Shown: positions 39,170 to 48,287 of the stretch, piece after piece
How the letters are laid out: the number at the start of each line of letters is the position of its first letter
Numbering within the stretch: the stretch's first letter is position 1
Origin: Planctomycetota bacterium
Lineage (GTDB): Bacteria > Planctomycetota > SZUA-567 > H5-PLA8
DNA length: 64,000 nucleotides
NCBI GenBank assembly: GCA_027493525.1
Contig: JAOSKN010000002.1
Location: forward strand, 972,288 to 1,036,287
Direction of reading: 5' to 3'
Position numbers and translations under genes: made by a program
Notes under the pieces: generated by a model
What the model saw: only the letters and a program-made list of their open reading frames with translations
What the model was told of the DNA's origin: nothing
Databases searched by the model: none

Positions 39170-41176
39170 ATGTCCGATGCCGATTCATTCCAGGAGCTCC
39201 TAGGCGAGGACGCCGGCGTCTACGAGGTCGCGACGCAGGCGGCGGGGCCGGCGGGCAAGCTCCCGCTGACCGAAGAGATGCTGCGCAACTGGTCGAGCGG
39301 CGATCTCTTCGGCCTCACGCAGAACGCCGGGATGGGCTGGGCCGCCTCCGAGGTCGCCGGGCGCGCGTACCTGATCCTTTCGACGGCCGGGGGCCTGCGC
39401 GCCGAGGACGGTTCGCCGCTGGCGCTGGGCTACCACGTCGGGCACTGGGAAGTCGCGCTGCTGGTGCGCGAGGCCGCCGCGGCGTTCAAGGCGCGCGGCG
39501 CGGCGCCCTTTGCCGGCGCGGTCACCGATCCGTGCGACGGGCGCACGCAGGGCACGACGGGGATGTTCGACAGCCTCCCGTTCCGCAACGACGCGGCGCT
39601 GGTGCTGGGCCGCCTGATCCGCTCCTTGCCGCGCCGGCGCGGGGTGCTCGGCGTCGGCACGTGCGACAAGGGCCTCCCGGCGATGCTGATGGCGCTGGCG
39701 GGCGCGCGCGAACTGCCTGTGGTTCTTGTTCCCGGCGGCGTCACGCTTCCGCCCGAGCACGGCGAGGACGCTGGAAAAATTCAGACCCTCGGTGCGCGCT
39801 TCGCACACGGGCTGGTCACGCTCGAAGAGGCGCAGGACCTGGGCTGCCGCGCCTGCGCGAGCCCCGGCGGCGGCTGCCAGTTCCTGGGCACGGCCGCCAC
39901 CGCGCAGGTCGTCGCCGAAGCGCTGGGCCTGACCGTGCCGCACGCGGCGCTCGCGCCGTCGGGGCAGCCGGTCTGGCTCGAAATGGCCGCGCGCTCCGCC
40001 CGCGCGCTGATGCGCCTCGACGAACGCGGCGTGCCCTCGCGCGAGATTCTCACCGATGCGGCGGTGCGCAACGCGATGGCCGTCCACGCGGCCTTCGGCG
40101 GCTCGACGAACCTGCTGCTGCACGTCCCGGCGCTCGCGCACGCCGCGGGGCTCAAGCGCCCGGCCGTCGAAGACTGGCTCGCGATCAACCGCCGCGTGCC
40201 GCGCCTGGTCGACGCGCTGCCCAACGGACCGGCCGGGCATGTGACCGTGCGGGTCTTCCTCGCCGGCGGGGCGCCCGAGGTCATGCTCCACCTGCGCCGC
40301 GCGAACCTGATCGACGAAGCGTGCCTGACCGTCTGCGGCGAGCCGTGGTCGAAGGTGCTCGACGCCTGGGAGCGCTCGCCGCGCCGCGCGAAGTTCCGCG
40401 AACTGCTGAAGGCCCGCGACGGCGTGAACCCCGACGACGTGATCATGAGCCCCGAGCGCGCGGCCGCGCGCGGCCTGACGCCCACCGTGGCCTTCGTCCG
40501 CGGAAACCTCGCGCCCGAAGGCGCGGTGATCAAGAGCACCGCGATCGACCCGGGCGTCGTCGGCGCGGACGGCGTCTATCGGCTCGAAGGCCCCGCGCGC
40601 GTCTTCGTCACCGAAGCGGACGCCGTCGCGGCGCTCAAGGCGGGGCGCATCCACGCAGGCGACGTGATGGTGCTGGCCGGGCGCGGGCCGCTCGGGAGCG
40701 GCATGGAAGAGACCTACCAGGTCACCAGCGCGCTGAAGCACCTGCCCTTCGGCAAGCACGTCGCGCTGATCACCGACGCGCGCTTCAGCGGCGTCAGCAC
40801 CGGCGCGTGCATCGGACACGTGGGACCGGAAGCGCTGGCCGGCGGGCCGCTCGGCAAGCTGCGCGACGGCGATCTGCTTTCCGTGAGCGTGGACCGCAAG
40901 AACCTCGACGGGAGCGCGGACCTCGTGGGCGAGGCCGACGCGGAGGGCAAGGTCAGGCGCTTCGCGCCTGGTGAAGGGGCGAGGTTGCTCGCGGCGCGCC
41001 CGCCGCGCGCGGACCTGGCGCCCGATCCCGACCTGCCCGAAGCCACGCGCCTGTGGGCCGCGCTGCAAGCGGCCAGCGGCGGGACGTGGGGCGGGTGCGT
41101 GTACGATACGGAGGCGATCGGGAGGCAGCTTGCGGCCGGCGCGGAGAAGCTCAGAAACGTGAAACGTGAAACGTGA
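39170..41176 (+). CDS. IlvD/Edd-family dehydratase, YjhG/YagF (D-xylonate dehydratase) type
   Basis: About 668 residues with the Fe-S cysteines in [18 protein letters not shown] and [30 protein letters not shown] and [18 protein letters not shown] match YjhG/YagF closely, which dehydrates D-xylonate to 2-keto-3-deoxy-xylonate. A different sugar acid cannot be excluded. ATG at 39170 has GAGGAG six bases upstream. The last residues (NVKRET) and the stop are read from GAAACGT heptamers, not family sequence. Confidence 0.9.
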   Translation: MSDADSFQELLGEDAGVYEVATQAAGPAGKLPLTEEMLRNWSSGDLFGLTQNAGMGWAASEVAGRAYLILSTAGGLRAEDGSPLALGYHVGHWEVALLVREAAAAFKARGAAPFAGAVTDPCDGRTQGTTGMFDSLPFRNDAALVLGRLIRSLPRRRGVLGVGTCDKGLPAMLMALAGARELPVVLVPGGVTLPPEHGEDAGKIQTLGARFAHGLVTLEEAQDLGCRACASPGGGCQFLGTAATAQVVAEALGLTVPHAALAPSGQPVWLEMAARSARALMRLDERGVPSREILTDAAVRNAMAVHAAFGGSTNLLLHVPALAHAAGLKRPAVEDWLAINRRVPRLVDALPNGPAGHVTVRVFLAGGAPEVMLHLRRANLIDEACLTVCGEPWSKVLDAWERSPRRAKFRELLKARDGVNPDDVIMSPERAAARGLTPTVAFVRGNLAPEGAVIKSTAIDPGVVGADGVYRLEGPARVFVTEADAVAALKAGRIHAGDVMVLAGRGPLGSGMEETYQVTSALKHLPFGKHVALITDARFSGVSTGACIGHVGPEALAGGPLGKLRDGDLLSVSVDRKNLDGSADLVGEADAEGKVRRFAPGEGARLLAARPPRADLAPDPDLPEATRLWAALQAASGGTWGGCVYDTEAIGRQLAAGAEKLRNVKRET

Positions 41177-41239
41177 AGAACTGCGCCCCATGCGTACGTT
41201 TGCAGGGCCGTATTCACGTTACACGGTTCACGTTTCTGC
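41152..41239. repeat. Heptamer-built inverted repeat joining two convergent gene ends
   Basis: Three GAAACGT units (41154-41174) on the left are complementary, with two mismatches over about 26 bases, to 41212-41239 on the right. The stem would contain the last codons of both the YjhG-type gene and the RlmJ-like gene and could act as a two-way terminator. Confidence 0.75.
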
Positions 41240-42095
41240 CCAGCGCCCCGAACCCTTCACCGTGTCCCAAGAGCCCCGCCAACGCCTCCGATTCTTCGCG
41301 CAAACGCTCACGAAGCCCCGCATCTTCCGCCAAGGCACCCGCCAACAGCATCTCGTGATAGGCTCGCGGCGCGCGCGCGTCGGCGGCAAGGCGGCCCAGC
41401 AGGATCGGCGTCTCCTGCGCCCAGGCCTCCAGGGCCTTGCGGAAGCGCCGGTACTGGTTGGCGTGCCCGGCCCCGCGCGGCGAAGTGTCGTAGAGGTAGA
41501 CAAGCACGCTTGAACGGAGCGCGGCGCGCTTGAGCTTGGGGAGCCACGCGCCCCAGCGATCCAGGAAGTCGTAGGGATCGATCAGGATCAGTTCGGCCGC
41601 GCGCACGCGCCGCGCCTCAAGCTCAAGCGTCGCCTCGCCCGAGGGCAGTTCGAGCACCTCTACGCCGTCCACGCGCGCCCAGGCCAGCTGCCGGTCGGCT
41701 TCGGCATCGAAGACGCGGGCTTCGAATTTGACGCCAGCGGCCTGGATGGCCTCGCGCACCAGCGTGCCGGTCGAAGCCAGCCGCCCGCGCGCGGCGTGCG
41801 GCGCCTGGGCTTCCAAGAACGTCCGCGCCGCTCCGGCGCCGAGTTGCTCCAGCCGCCGCGCGCTGGCCGGAACGAGCGGGTAGTCGGGCGAGCCCGCGTA
41901 GGGATCCACGTACGCGACGGGGTCTTGGGCGCGCGCCGCCAGCGTTCTCGCCAGGTGTACGGCCCACGTGCCTTTCAGCACGTCGCCCCAGTTGCCCGGC
42001 TCGTAAAGCAGGTTCAGTTCCGCGTGGGCCTGCGCGGCGGCGGCCTTCCAGCGCCAGGCTCTTTCGCGATCGGGGTCGTAGGGGGGCTTGGACAT
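41214..42095 (-). CDS. RlmJ-like methyltransferase-fold protein
   Basis: 293 residues. PGNWGDVLKGTWAVHLARTL and YVDPYAGSPDY resemble the AGNHADVLKH and LDTHAG segments of RlmJ (23S rRNA A2030 methylase). LILIDPYDFLDRWGAWLPKL stands where RlmJ has its catalytic DPPY; here it is DPYD. QYRRFRKALEAWA supports the match. The similarity is distant and the target is unknown. The last residues NVNRVT come from a degenerate heptamer repeat. Confidence 0.55.
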   Translation of the reverse strand: MSKPPYDPDRERAWRWKAAAAQAHAELNLLYEPGNWGDVLKGTWAVHLARTLAARAQDPVAYVDPYAGSPDYPLVPASARRLEQLGAGAARTFLEAQAPHAARGRLASTGTLVREAIQAAGVKFEARVFDAEADRQLAWARVDGVEVLELPSGEATLELEARRVRAAELILIDPYDFLDRWGAWLPKLKRAALRSSVLVYLYDTSPRGAGHANQYRRFRKALEAWAQETPILLGRLAADARAPRAYHEMLLAGALAEDAGLRERLREESEALAGLLGHGEGFGALGRNVNRVT

Positions 42096-42216
42096 GGAGG
42101 CCAGGGTACTCCAAGGGAAGAAGCGGACGCATTAATCAAGAGGTAGCTGTCGAAATGCAGTACATGAATTGAGTCAGTCGGCGCCCTTGAAGAGAAAGCT
42201 TCGCCGCTCAGTCCCT

Positions 42217-42710
42217 TCACGTTTCACGTTTCTCCACGGCTTCGCGCACCGTCACCACGCTGCCGTTGACGCGAATCACCTCGACGCTCGCGCCGCGGTC
42301 GATCCAGTCGCCTTCCGTGACCACCTCGACGCGCAGGTCGTCGATGAGCGCGGTGCCGGCGGGGCGGAGCGGGGAGCTGGCCACGCCGACTTTGCCCAGC
42401 AGCTTGGGCGGCGGCGGGGTGCGCGGCAGTACGGCCGGCTTCGCTCCGGGCAGGACTTCGAGCCGGTTCGAGAGCGGCGAGGCCTTCATCCAGTGCATGG
42501 TGAGCAGGATCGTCAGCGCGGCCGCGAGCATGTTCGCGGCGAGCATCAACGCGCCGGCGGTCCCGGAATGCTGAAAGCCGTAAAAACCGAGACGATGAAG
42601 AGCGCGACGGCGGAAAGGGTCAGCAGGCCGAAGCTGGGAACCCAGAACTCCAGCACGATGGCCGCGACCAGCAGCAGCAGGCAAGCGATCGATACGGCGA
42701 GGGGTTCCAT
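42217..42710 (-). CDS. Small NfeD-like membrane protein, frameshifted
   Basis: MEPLAVSIACLLLLVAAIVLEFWVPSFG and LSAVALFIVS helices are in one frame, ending IPGPPAR-stop; the continuation QHSGTAGALMLAANMLAAAL and an OB-type C-terminal domain (LRVEVVTEGDWIDRGASVEV) are in another. One missing T in the sense strand at 42574-42576 explains it: restoring it gives TAFQHSGTAG, aligned with VAFQDSAAAG of the neighbouring paralogue. About 164 residues when repaired. The C-terminus VEKRET and stop come from GAAACGT heptamers. Confidence 0.75.
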
Positions 42711-42743
42711 GTCGAATCCGATGCGTGTTTCGCGTTCCGGGCC

Positions 42744-43232
42744 TCACGCCCCATCCGCCGGCTCCACCGTCACCACGTTGCCGTGCACGCGGATGACCTG
42801 GACGCGCGAGCCGCGTTCGATCCACTTGCCCTCGGTCACGACTTCGACGCGGCGGTCCGCGAAACGCACGGCGCCGGAGGGGCGCAGGTCGGTGAGCGCC
42901 TCGCCGGTCTCGCCGAGTTGGGCGGGCGGAGGCTTGCGGGCGGGCTGCTCGTCGTCGTCGTCCCCGGCGGCCTGAATGTCGCCCTGATGGAGCAGCGGGC
43001 TTTTCTTGATGGCCTGCATCACGATGAGAACGGCGATGGGGAAGAGGGTCAGGTTGACGCCGGTCATGGCGAAGCCGGCCGCGGCGGAATCCTGGAACGC
43101 CACGACGATGCTCGCGACCATCGCGCCGAGGCCGAACAGCGTCAGCAGGCCGAAGGACGGCGTCAGCAGTTCCATGGCGACGCAGACGATCATGACGAAC
43201 GTGAGCAGGATGGACCAGACGAGCGGTTGCAT
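42744..43232 (-). CDS. Small NfeD-like membrane protein
   Basis: 162 residues. Three to four helices (residues 1-70: LVWSILLTFVMIVCVAMELL, LLTLFGLGAMVASIVVAF, LTLFPIAVLIVMQAI), an acidic linker (AGDDDDEQPA), and an OB-fold C-terminal domain (about 105-160, DLRPSGAVRFADRRVEVVTE). It starts 14 bases after the ClpP-NfeD gene. NfeD proteins assemble with flotillin-like proteins in membrane microdomains; none is visible in the window. Confidence 0.85.
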   Translation of the reverse strand: MQPLVWSILLTFVMIVCVAMELLTPSFGLLTLFGLGAMVASIVVAFQDSAAAGFAMTGVNLTLFPIAVLIVMQAIKKSPLLHQGDIQAAGDDDDEQPARKPPPAQLGETGEALTDLRPSGAVRFADRRVEVVTEGKWIERGSRVQVIRVHGNVVTVEPADGA

Positions 43233-43246
43233 GCGCGCGGCAGACC

Positions 43247-44935
43247 TCACACGGCCCGAACGATCAGCCCGAAGGGACCGACCTTCAGGATCTTCACCAT
43301 GGCGCCGGCCTCGATCCACTCGCCTTCGGCGGTGGCTTCGTAGGAGACGCCTTCGAAGCGGACCTTTCCCGCGGGGCGGAGCACGGTCTCGGCCTGGGCT
43401 TCCTTCCCGACCAGTTCGGCCGGCGGGCGCTTGGATTTGACCGGCGGCGCGGCGGCCGCGGAGGCCGGCGCGGAGATCGTCGTGTTGGGCCCGAAGAGGG
43501 GCGCGTCGGGCTCGCCGGCGTGGGCCCCCGCGAGCGCCGGCGCCCCGCGCCGGCCCACCTCCCGGCCCAGCGCGAGCCGGCTCACGCCCGGCAGCCGCAC
43601 CCCCGCGATCAACGCCGTGCCGATGCAGACGAGCACGGCCAGCAGCGTGATCGAGGCCCACTTCAGCCCGTTGAGCAGCAACTCGGCCTGGAACGGGTTG
43701 ACGTCCTGGCCCTTGAACAGGTCGCCGAGATTCGCGCCTTCGGGAATGAAGGCGAGGAGGATCGAACCGAGCAGGAGCAGGCAGCCCGCGATACCGCAGA
43801 CTCCGAAACCCGGGATCACGAAGAGTTCGAGGCCCAGCAGCACCGCGCCCAGCAGGAACAGTCCGATCTCCAAAAGCCCCGCCGAATTGGCGAAGAACGC
43901 GACCCAGAAGAACAGGCCCAGGCAGAAGAGCATGATCGCCAGGCCGATGCCCAAGCCGGGCGACTTCAGTTCGTAGATCAGCCCGCCGATCGCCACCAGC
44001 GCGAAGAGCACCAGCCAGATGGGGCTGCTGAGGAAGCGCGAGGTTTTTTCCGAGACGGTGACGCCGGCGACCTCCACTCCGGGCGAAGTCGCGCCCAGGG
44101 CCTGTAGCAGCGCGTTCCGGTCGGCGACGATCTGCGATGCCAGGCCGACGCCGGTCGCGTCGCCCGCGGTGAGGGTTAGAATCTGGCCCTTGGGCTTGAG
44201 CGTACCGACGACGTTCGGCGCCGGGCCGCGCTTGCCGGGATTCGCCTGCCACTCCTTCAATTCGTCCTCGGGGATGAAACGCGCCTTCGGGTCGTCCGTC
44301 TCGACGATCGCGACCTCAAGATCGACCATGCCCCGCGCGACATTCTCGGGATACCCGCTCCGCTCGGCCAGCCCCTTGGCCATGGCCACGAGCATGCTGC
44401 GGGCTTTTTCGCGCACGTCGCTGGGCAGGTCGCCTTCGAGCCCCACCGCCTGCGCGCCGCCGATCTGCGTGCCGGGCTCCATGGCGATGGCGTCGCAGCC
44501 GAGCGAGATGAGCGCGCCGCCGCTGAAGGCCTTGCCGCGCACGAAGGCCACGACCGGCACGCCGCAGTGGGCGATTTCCTTGTTGATCTCCTCGCACGCC
44601 GCGACTTCCCCGCCGTCGGTATCGATTTCCAGGATGACCAGGTCGAAGCCTTCGCTCTTCGCCCGCGCGAGGCGGCGGCGCACGAAGCCCGCCTGCCACG
44701 AGTCGATCATGCCGGTACGGGTGGATTCCTCGTCGTTGAGCGGGACGACCAGCACCTTTGCTCCGGCCGGCAGCTTGAAGGAAGCGAGCGAGCGCACGCC
44801 AGCTTGTGCGGGAAGAGCGGGGGCCGGCGCCGGATCCTCTGGGGAAACCGGTTCCCCGCAGCAGGCCCAGGGTCCCAGCAGGCAGGTGGTCAGCGCCCAC
44901 AGGAGGCTTCGAGGCATCGACGCGCTCCGCACCAT
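43247..44935 (-). CDS. ClpP-class serine protease with NfeD membrane and OB domains
   Basis: 562 residues. Signal sequence, then a ClpP-like Ser/Lys protease domain (about 55-260): VILEIDTDGGEVAACEEI, AFSGGALISLGCDAIAMEPG with the nucleophile serine in FSGGA, and candidate lysine in DVREKARSM. Helices follow at about 295-460, then a linker and a C-terminal OB domain ending LKVGPFGLIVRAV. ATG at 44935 has GGAGG six bases upstream. By family it degrades or regulates membrane partners. It heads a three-gene NfeD operon. Confidence 0.9.
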   Translation of the reverse strand: MVRSASMPRSLLWALTTCLLGPWACCGEPVSPEDPAPAPALPAQAGVRSLASFKLPAGAKVLVVPLNDEESTRTGMIDSWQAGFVRRRLARAKSEGFDLVILEIDTDGGEVAACEEINKEIAHCGVPVVAFVRGKAFSGGALISLGCDAIAMEPGTQIGGAQAVGLEGDLPSDVREKARSMLVAMAKGLAERSGYPENVARGMVDLEVAIVETDDPKARFIPEDELKEWQANPGKRGPAPNVVGTLKPKGQILTLTAGDATGVGLASQIVADRNALLQALGATSPGVEVAGVTVSEKTSRFLSSPIWLVLFALVAIGGLIYELKSPGLGIGLAIMLFCLGLFFWVAFFANSAGLLEIGLFLLGAVLLGLELFVIPGFGVCGIAGCLLLLGSILLAFIPEGANLGDLFKGQDVNPFQAELLLNGLKWASITLLAVLVCIGTALIAGVRLPGVSRLALGREVGRRGAPALAGAHAGEPDAPLFGPNTTISAPASAAAAPPVKSKRPPAELVGKEAQAETVLRPAGKVRFEGVSYEATAEGEWIEAGAMVKILKVGPFGLIVRAV

Positions 44936-45107
44936 GTCGCTCCTCCCAGGAGTATCGTACCTTGCCGCGGAAACGCAACGCTCGCGGCCCGCCTTCCTAT
45001 TACCGGCTTCCTTGGGGGATTTTCACGCGCTGGCGGGCGGAAGCGGCCGAGCCCCGCGCACGCCGTGGGAGCGTGGCTGCTGGACAGGCGGGAGCGTGGA
45101 AACGCAA

Positions 45108-45133
45108 GCGGGCGCCCGTCACCGGGCGCCCGC
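45108..45133 (-). terminator. Strong GC hairpin after the anti-sigma gene
   Basis: GCGGGCGCCCG pairs with CGGGCGCCCGC around a TCAC loop (11 bp). Only a weak T tract follows on the minus strand. The rest of 44936-45169 shows no gene. Confidence 0.6.
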
Positions 45134-45169
45134 GCAAAAGGGCTGTCTGGCGTACGGCCGAGGCAAGGT

Positions 45170-46342
45170 TTAAGGGAAGTTGCCGAGCGGCTTTACGGCC
45201 TTGCGGGTCTTCTCGCCCTCGTGCTTCTCGGGCTTGGCGAGCAGGCCGCCGGGCGGCACTTTCTGTTTGGGCTGTTCGAGTTCGCGGCGCGTCCGCTCCA
45301 GGTCGGCTTCGGCGAGCGCCTCCTCATAGAGTTCCTGGGCGAGCATCACGCGGGTCAGCGCCCATTCGCGGGGCACGCCCAACCAGTCCAGGCTGACCTT
45401 CTGCGCGGAAAAATCCTGAGCGCGGATTTCGGCGTAAAGGCGCAGGTTGCCGCGCGCGATCTCCACGAGATAGACGTGCCCGGCCTCCAGCGGCACGGCC
45501 TCCAGGACGCCGGCCTTGCGGGGCGGCTTCTCCTCGCCGCCCAGGTCGTACAGCTTCACCAGCCCGGTTTCCGCGCCAGCGCCGGTCATCAGCAGATTCT
45601 GGCCGTCCTCGGAACGGAAGAAGCGCAGGTCGGCTTCCGCCGGTTCGACGTCCGTGCGCCCGTCGCTGAGGCGCAGGTAAACGGGCTGCGCCAGCGCCGT
45701 CTCGGCCCGCCCGGAGAGGGGCTTGAACGGCTCCGCGCCGGGATGCTCTTCCAGCCCCACCGGCGGCCGGGAGACGATCAACTCGGGATCGGGAAGCGGA
45801 GCCTCGTTCGGAGCAGGGGCCTGGACCGAGCCGTCGGGCCGCGCCTGCGGCGCCTGGACGACCTCCGGCCGCGGCACCACCGGCGGCTTGCTTGGAATCT
45901 CGGTGGCCTCGGGGTCCTCATGCTCGACCGCGGCGCTCTGCGCGGGAGCCGGGCGCGCGGGCTTCGAAGCCTCGGCCTCCTGCGGCGCGCGCGGCGTGAC
46001 CGACGCCAGGTACCAGACGCCCGCGGCAACCAATAGGCCGGCGGCGGCGGCCAGCGGCAAAGCCCAGCGGTTCGTGCGTTCGGCCGCGCGAGACGACTGC
46101 CGGCGGGACTTCCGCCGCGAAGCGCTCCGCGCCCCGGCCTGGAGGCGGTTCAGCACCGCGGGCGAAAGCATCCCCTGCGGGCGCAGCGGGCGGAGGCCTT
46201 CCTCGATGAAACGGTCGAACTCCGTCTCCTGGCGCAACTCGGGATGGAGCGAGAGGTACGCCTCCACTTCAAGGCGCACGGCGGCGTCCATGCGTTCCAG
46301 CGGCGTCGTGGCCAGCAAGGTTTTGACTTCTTCAATCGTCAC
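45170..46342 (-). CDS. Putative membrane anti-sigma factor
   Basis: 390 residues. A cytoplasmic N-terminal part (about 1-90, TIEEVKTLLATTPLERMDAA) is followed by a membrane helix at about 93-114 (WALPLAAAAGLLVAAGVWYLA), a long Pro/Ala/Glu-rich region and an extracytoplasmic beta domain (about 215-330). A Lys/Pro-rich C-terminus ends it. It starts 13 bases after the ECF sigma gene on the same strand, the standard sigma/anti-sigma arrangement. No classical HxxxCxxC zinc motif is seen. Confidence 0.65.
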   Translation of the reverse strand: MTIEEVKTLLATTPLERMDAAVRLEVEAYLSLHPELRQETEFDRFIEEGLRPLRPQGMLSPAVLNRLQAGARSASRRKSRRQSSRAAERTNRWALPLAAAAGLLVAAGVWYLASVTPRAPQEAEASKPARPAPAQSAAVEHEDPEATEIPSKPPVVPRPEVVQAPQARPDGSVQAPAPNEAPLPDPELIVSRPPVGLEEHPGAEPFKPLSGRAETALAQPVYLRLSDGRTDVEPAEADLRFFRSEDGQNLLMTGAGAETGLVKLYDLGGEEKPPRKAGVLEAVPLEAGHVYLVEIARGNLRLYAEIRAQDFSAQKVSLDWLGVPREWALTRVMLAQELYEEALAEADLERTRRELEQPKQKVPPGGLLAKPEKHEGEKTRKAVKPLGNFP

Positions 46343-46355
46343 GTGGCATGCCCCG

Positions 46356-46976
46356 CTATCCCGCGAACAGGTCGGAAAGCTTTTCCCGCAACATCTGCTT
46401 GCCGCGATACAAGACGCCCTTGACCTGACCCTGGCTGAGCAACAATTGCTCCGCGATTTCTTCGAAGTTCATGCGGTGCAGGTAGCGCAGGATCAGCGGC
46501 AACCGGTAATGCTCCGGGCATTCCGAGATCGCCCGCAGAATCCGCTCCTGCACCGGAAGCTCGTCATGCGCCGCTTCCGTATCCTGAACCTCCCCGCGCA
46601 GCCGCCCGCTGTCGAAAGCTTCCTGCAAGCCGCGCACCTGACGATCCTTACGCCGCCGAGTTTCACTCAACACGTGGTGCGCAATCCCCAAGATCCACTG
46701 TAGAAAGCGTTGGTCTCGATTGAATCGATCCAAAAACTCGAAGGCCCTTACAAAGGCCTCCTGCGTCATCTCCTGAGCCAACTCCTGGTCGTGCGTGCGG
46801 GATACCAGATAGGCGTACACCGGACGTTCGTACTGCGTTACCAACCGGCCGAACGCCTCGGTATCGCCCTCCAGGGCCTGTTCCAGCCAGACGCCCTCAG
46901 GGTTCACGTCCCGCGCCACGCCCCTTGCTACAGGGGTATTGACGCCAGAGACGGCCGCGGCACGCTCGTAGGCCAT
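46356..46976 (-). CDS. ECF-type RNA polymerase sigma factor
   Basis: 206 residues. Region 2 at about 35-110 (EAFGRLVTQYERPVYAYLVS, ELAQEMTQEAFVRAFEFLDR, FLQWILGIAHHVLSE) and region 4 at about 145-200 (RLPLILRYLHRMNFEEIAEQ, QVKGVLYRGKQMLREKL). No region 3 or extra domain. It is divergent from the pentaheme cytochrome gene across a 213-base gap (46977-47189) that contains an AT-rich TATATT segment at 47052-47057 but no clear promoter. Confidence 0.95.
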   Translation of the reverse strand: MAYERAAAVSGVNTPVARGVARDVNPEGVWLEQALEGDTEAFGRLVTQYERPVYAYLVSRTHDQELAQEMTQEAFVRAFEFLDRFNRDQRFLQWILGIAHHVLSETRRRKDRQVRGLQEAFDSGRLRGEVQDTEAAHDELPVQERILRAISECPEHYRLPLILRYLHRMNFEEIAEQLLLSQGQVKGVLYRGKQMLREKLSDLFAG

Positions 46977-47189
46977 TTTTTCAGGCGTTCCTCATGAGAA
47001 GCTGGCGCTGGGCGCCGGCTCCTCCCCCGACCTTAACTTGCTTCATTTTGGGATATATTCAAGCCCCCAGGCACGTCCATGGAAAGGGACTTGGCGCTGA
47101 ACTAAAGTATGCCTTTGAACGGGCGAAGGCCAATAGCCTGAAAGCACTACCTCGTCGCGGCGGCCCCGGCAGGTCAGGAGAAGGCGGAG

Positions 47190-48266
47190 ATGATACGCGG
47201 GATCGCCGCCCTGACTCTGCTGCTCCTGCTGGCAGCTTTTCTCTGGTACACGCTTCGGCTTTCCGAAGAACCGTTGGACGCGCCGGCAGCGAACCCGCCC
47301 GTCCCGCCGCCGCCCGCGAGCACGGTCCTCACCGGCGGCCCCGGGCACACGCCGATGACCTTCGTCGACAGCCAACAGTGCCGGCAATGCCACGCCGAGA
47401 TCTACGACGAGTGGTCCACCGACCAGCATGCCACGGCCTACAGCGAGCCCAATTTCCAGACCTTCACCGAGAACTACACGCGCATTGAATGCCTTTCCTG
47501 CCACGCGCCCAAGCCGATGCTCGAGACGGGCATCGAGAACGATCCGCTCCTGCGCGACGCGGGCCGCATTTCGGGCGTGGATTGCCTGACCTGCCACGTT
47601 AAAGACGGCCGCGTCCATGGCACCCTAGGCCACACCGCCGGCTGCGACGGGCTGCTCGAGCCGCGGCTCAAGACCAGCCAAGCCTGCTATCACTGCCATC
47701 ACACGCACAACCTCTTCAAGGAGTTTCTGGCCAGCCCACAGTACAAGGAGGGCCAGACCTGCCAGGACTGCCATATGGCCCCGGTGGAGCGCGCGCTGGC
47801 CAAGGGCAGCCCCGTGCGCAAGACGCGGCGCCATTTCATCCACGGCGGCGGGCACGATTCCGAGGCGCTCAAGAAAACCCTCACCATTGACCTGAAGGCC
47901 GAGGGGCGCAAGCTGACGGTGACCGTCACCAACGTCGGCGCGGCCCACGGGGTTCCGGGCGAGATCAACAACCGCCAGATCCGCCTCGAGGTTTCCGTGC
48001 TGGTCAAACAGAAGGAGACGGTCCAGGGCCGGGAAGTCGAGATGGAGAACGAGATTTCCGCCTGGAAGCGCGAGTTCATGGCGCCGCCGCGCCTGGCGCG
48101 CGACAAAATCCCCTCGACCCAGATCATGCCCGGCGAGCCGCGCGCGATCGAGTTCGAGCTGCCCGTCGATCACGGGCGGATCGAGGCCGTGCTGCTCTAC
48201 AAGCTCGAGAAGACCATGCTGCTGGGCGAGGCCGTCGAGATGGCCCGCGCCGAATTGAAGTTCTAG
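47190..48266 (+). CDS. Membrane-anchored pentaheme cytochrome c
   Basis: 358 residues. An N-terminal helix (ALTLLLLLAAFLWY) anchors or exports the protein. Five CxxCH heme sites are seen: CRQCH, CLSCH, CLTCH, CYHCH and CQDCH, within about residues 65-195. Several further His residues (HHTHN, HFIHGGGHD) could be distal ligands. The rest (about 225-355) is an Ig-like beta domain (KLTVTVTNVGAAHGVPGEIN). An electron carrier or oxidoreductase of the periplasm; the substrate is unknown. The iron-type ABC transporter begins 21 bases downstream, possibly to supply heme iron. Confidence 0.85.
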   Translation: MIRGIAALTLLLLLAAFLWYTLRLSEEPLDAPAANPPVPPPPASTVLTGGPGHTPMTFVDSQQCRQCHAEIYDEWSTDQHATAYSEPNFQTFTENYTRIECLSCHAPKPMLETGIENDPLLRDAGRISGVDCLTCHVKDGRVHGTLGHTAGCDGLLEPRLKTSQACYHCHHTHNLFKEFLASPQYKEGQTCQDCHMAPVERALAKGSPVRKTRRHFIHGGGHDSEALKKTLTIDLKAEGRKLTVTVTNVGAAHGVPGEINNRQIRLEVSVLVKQKETVQGREVEMENEISAWKREFMAPPRLARDKIPSTQIMPGEPRAIEFELPVDHGRIEAVLLYKLEKTMLLGEAVEMARAELKF

Positions 48267-48287
48267 CCTCATTACGGAAACGATACG

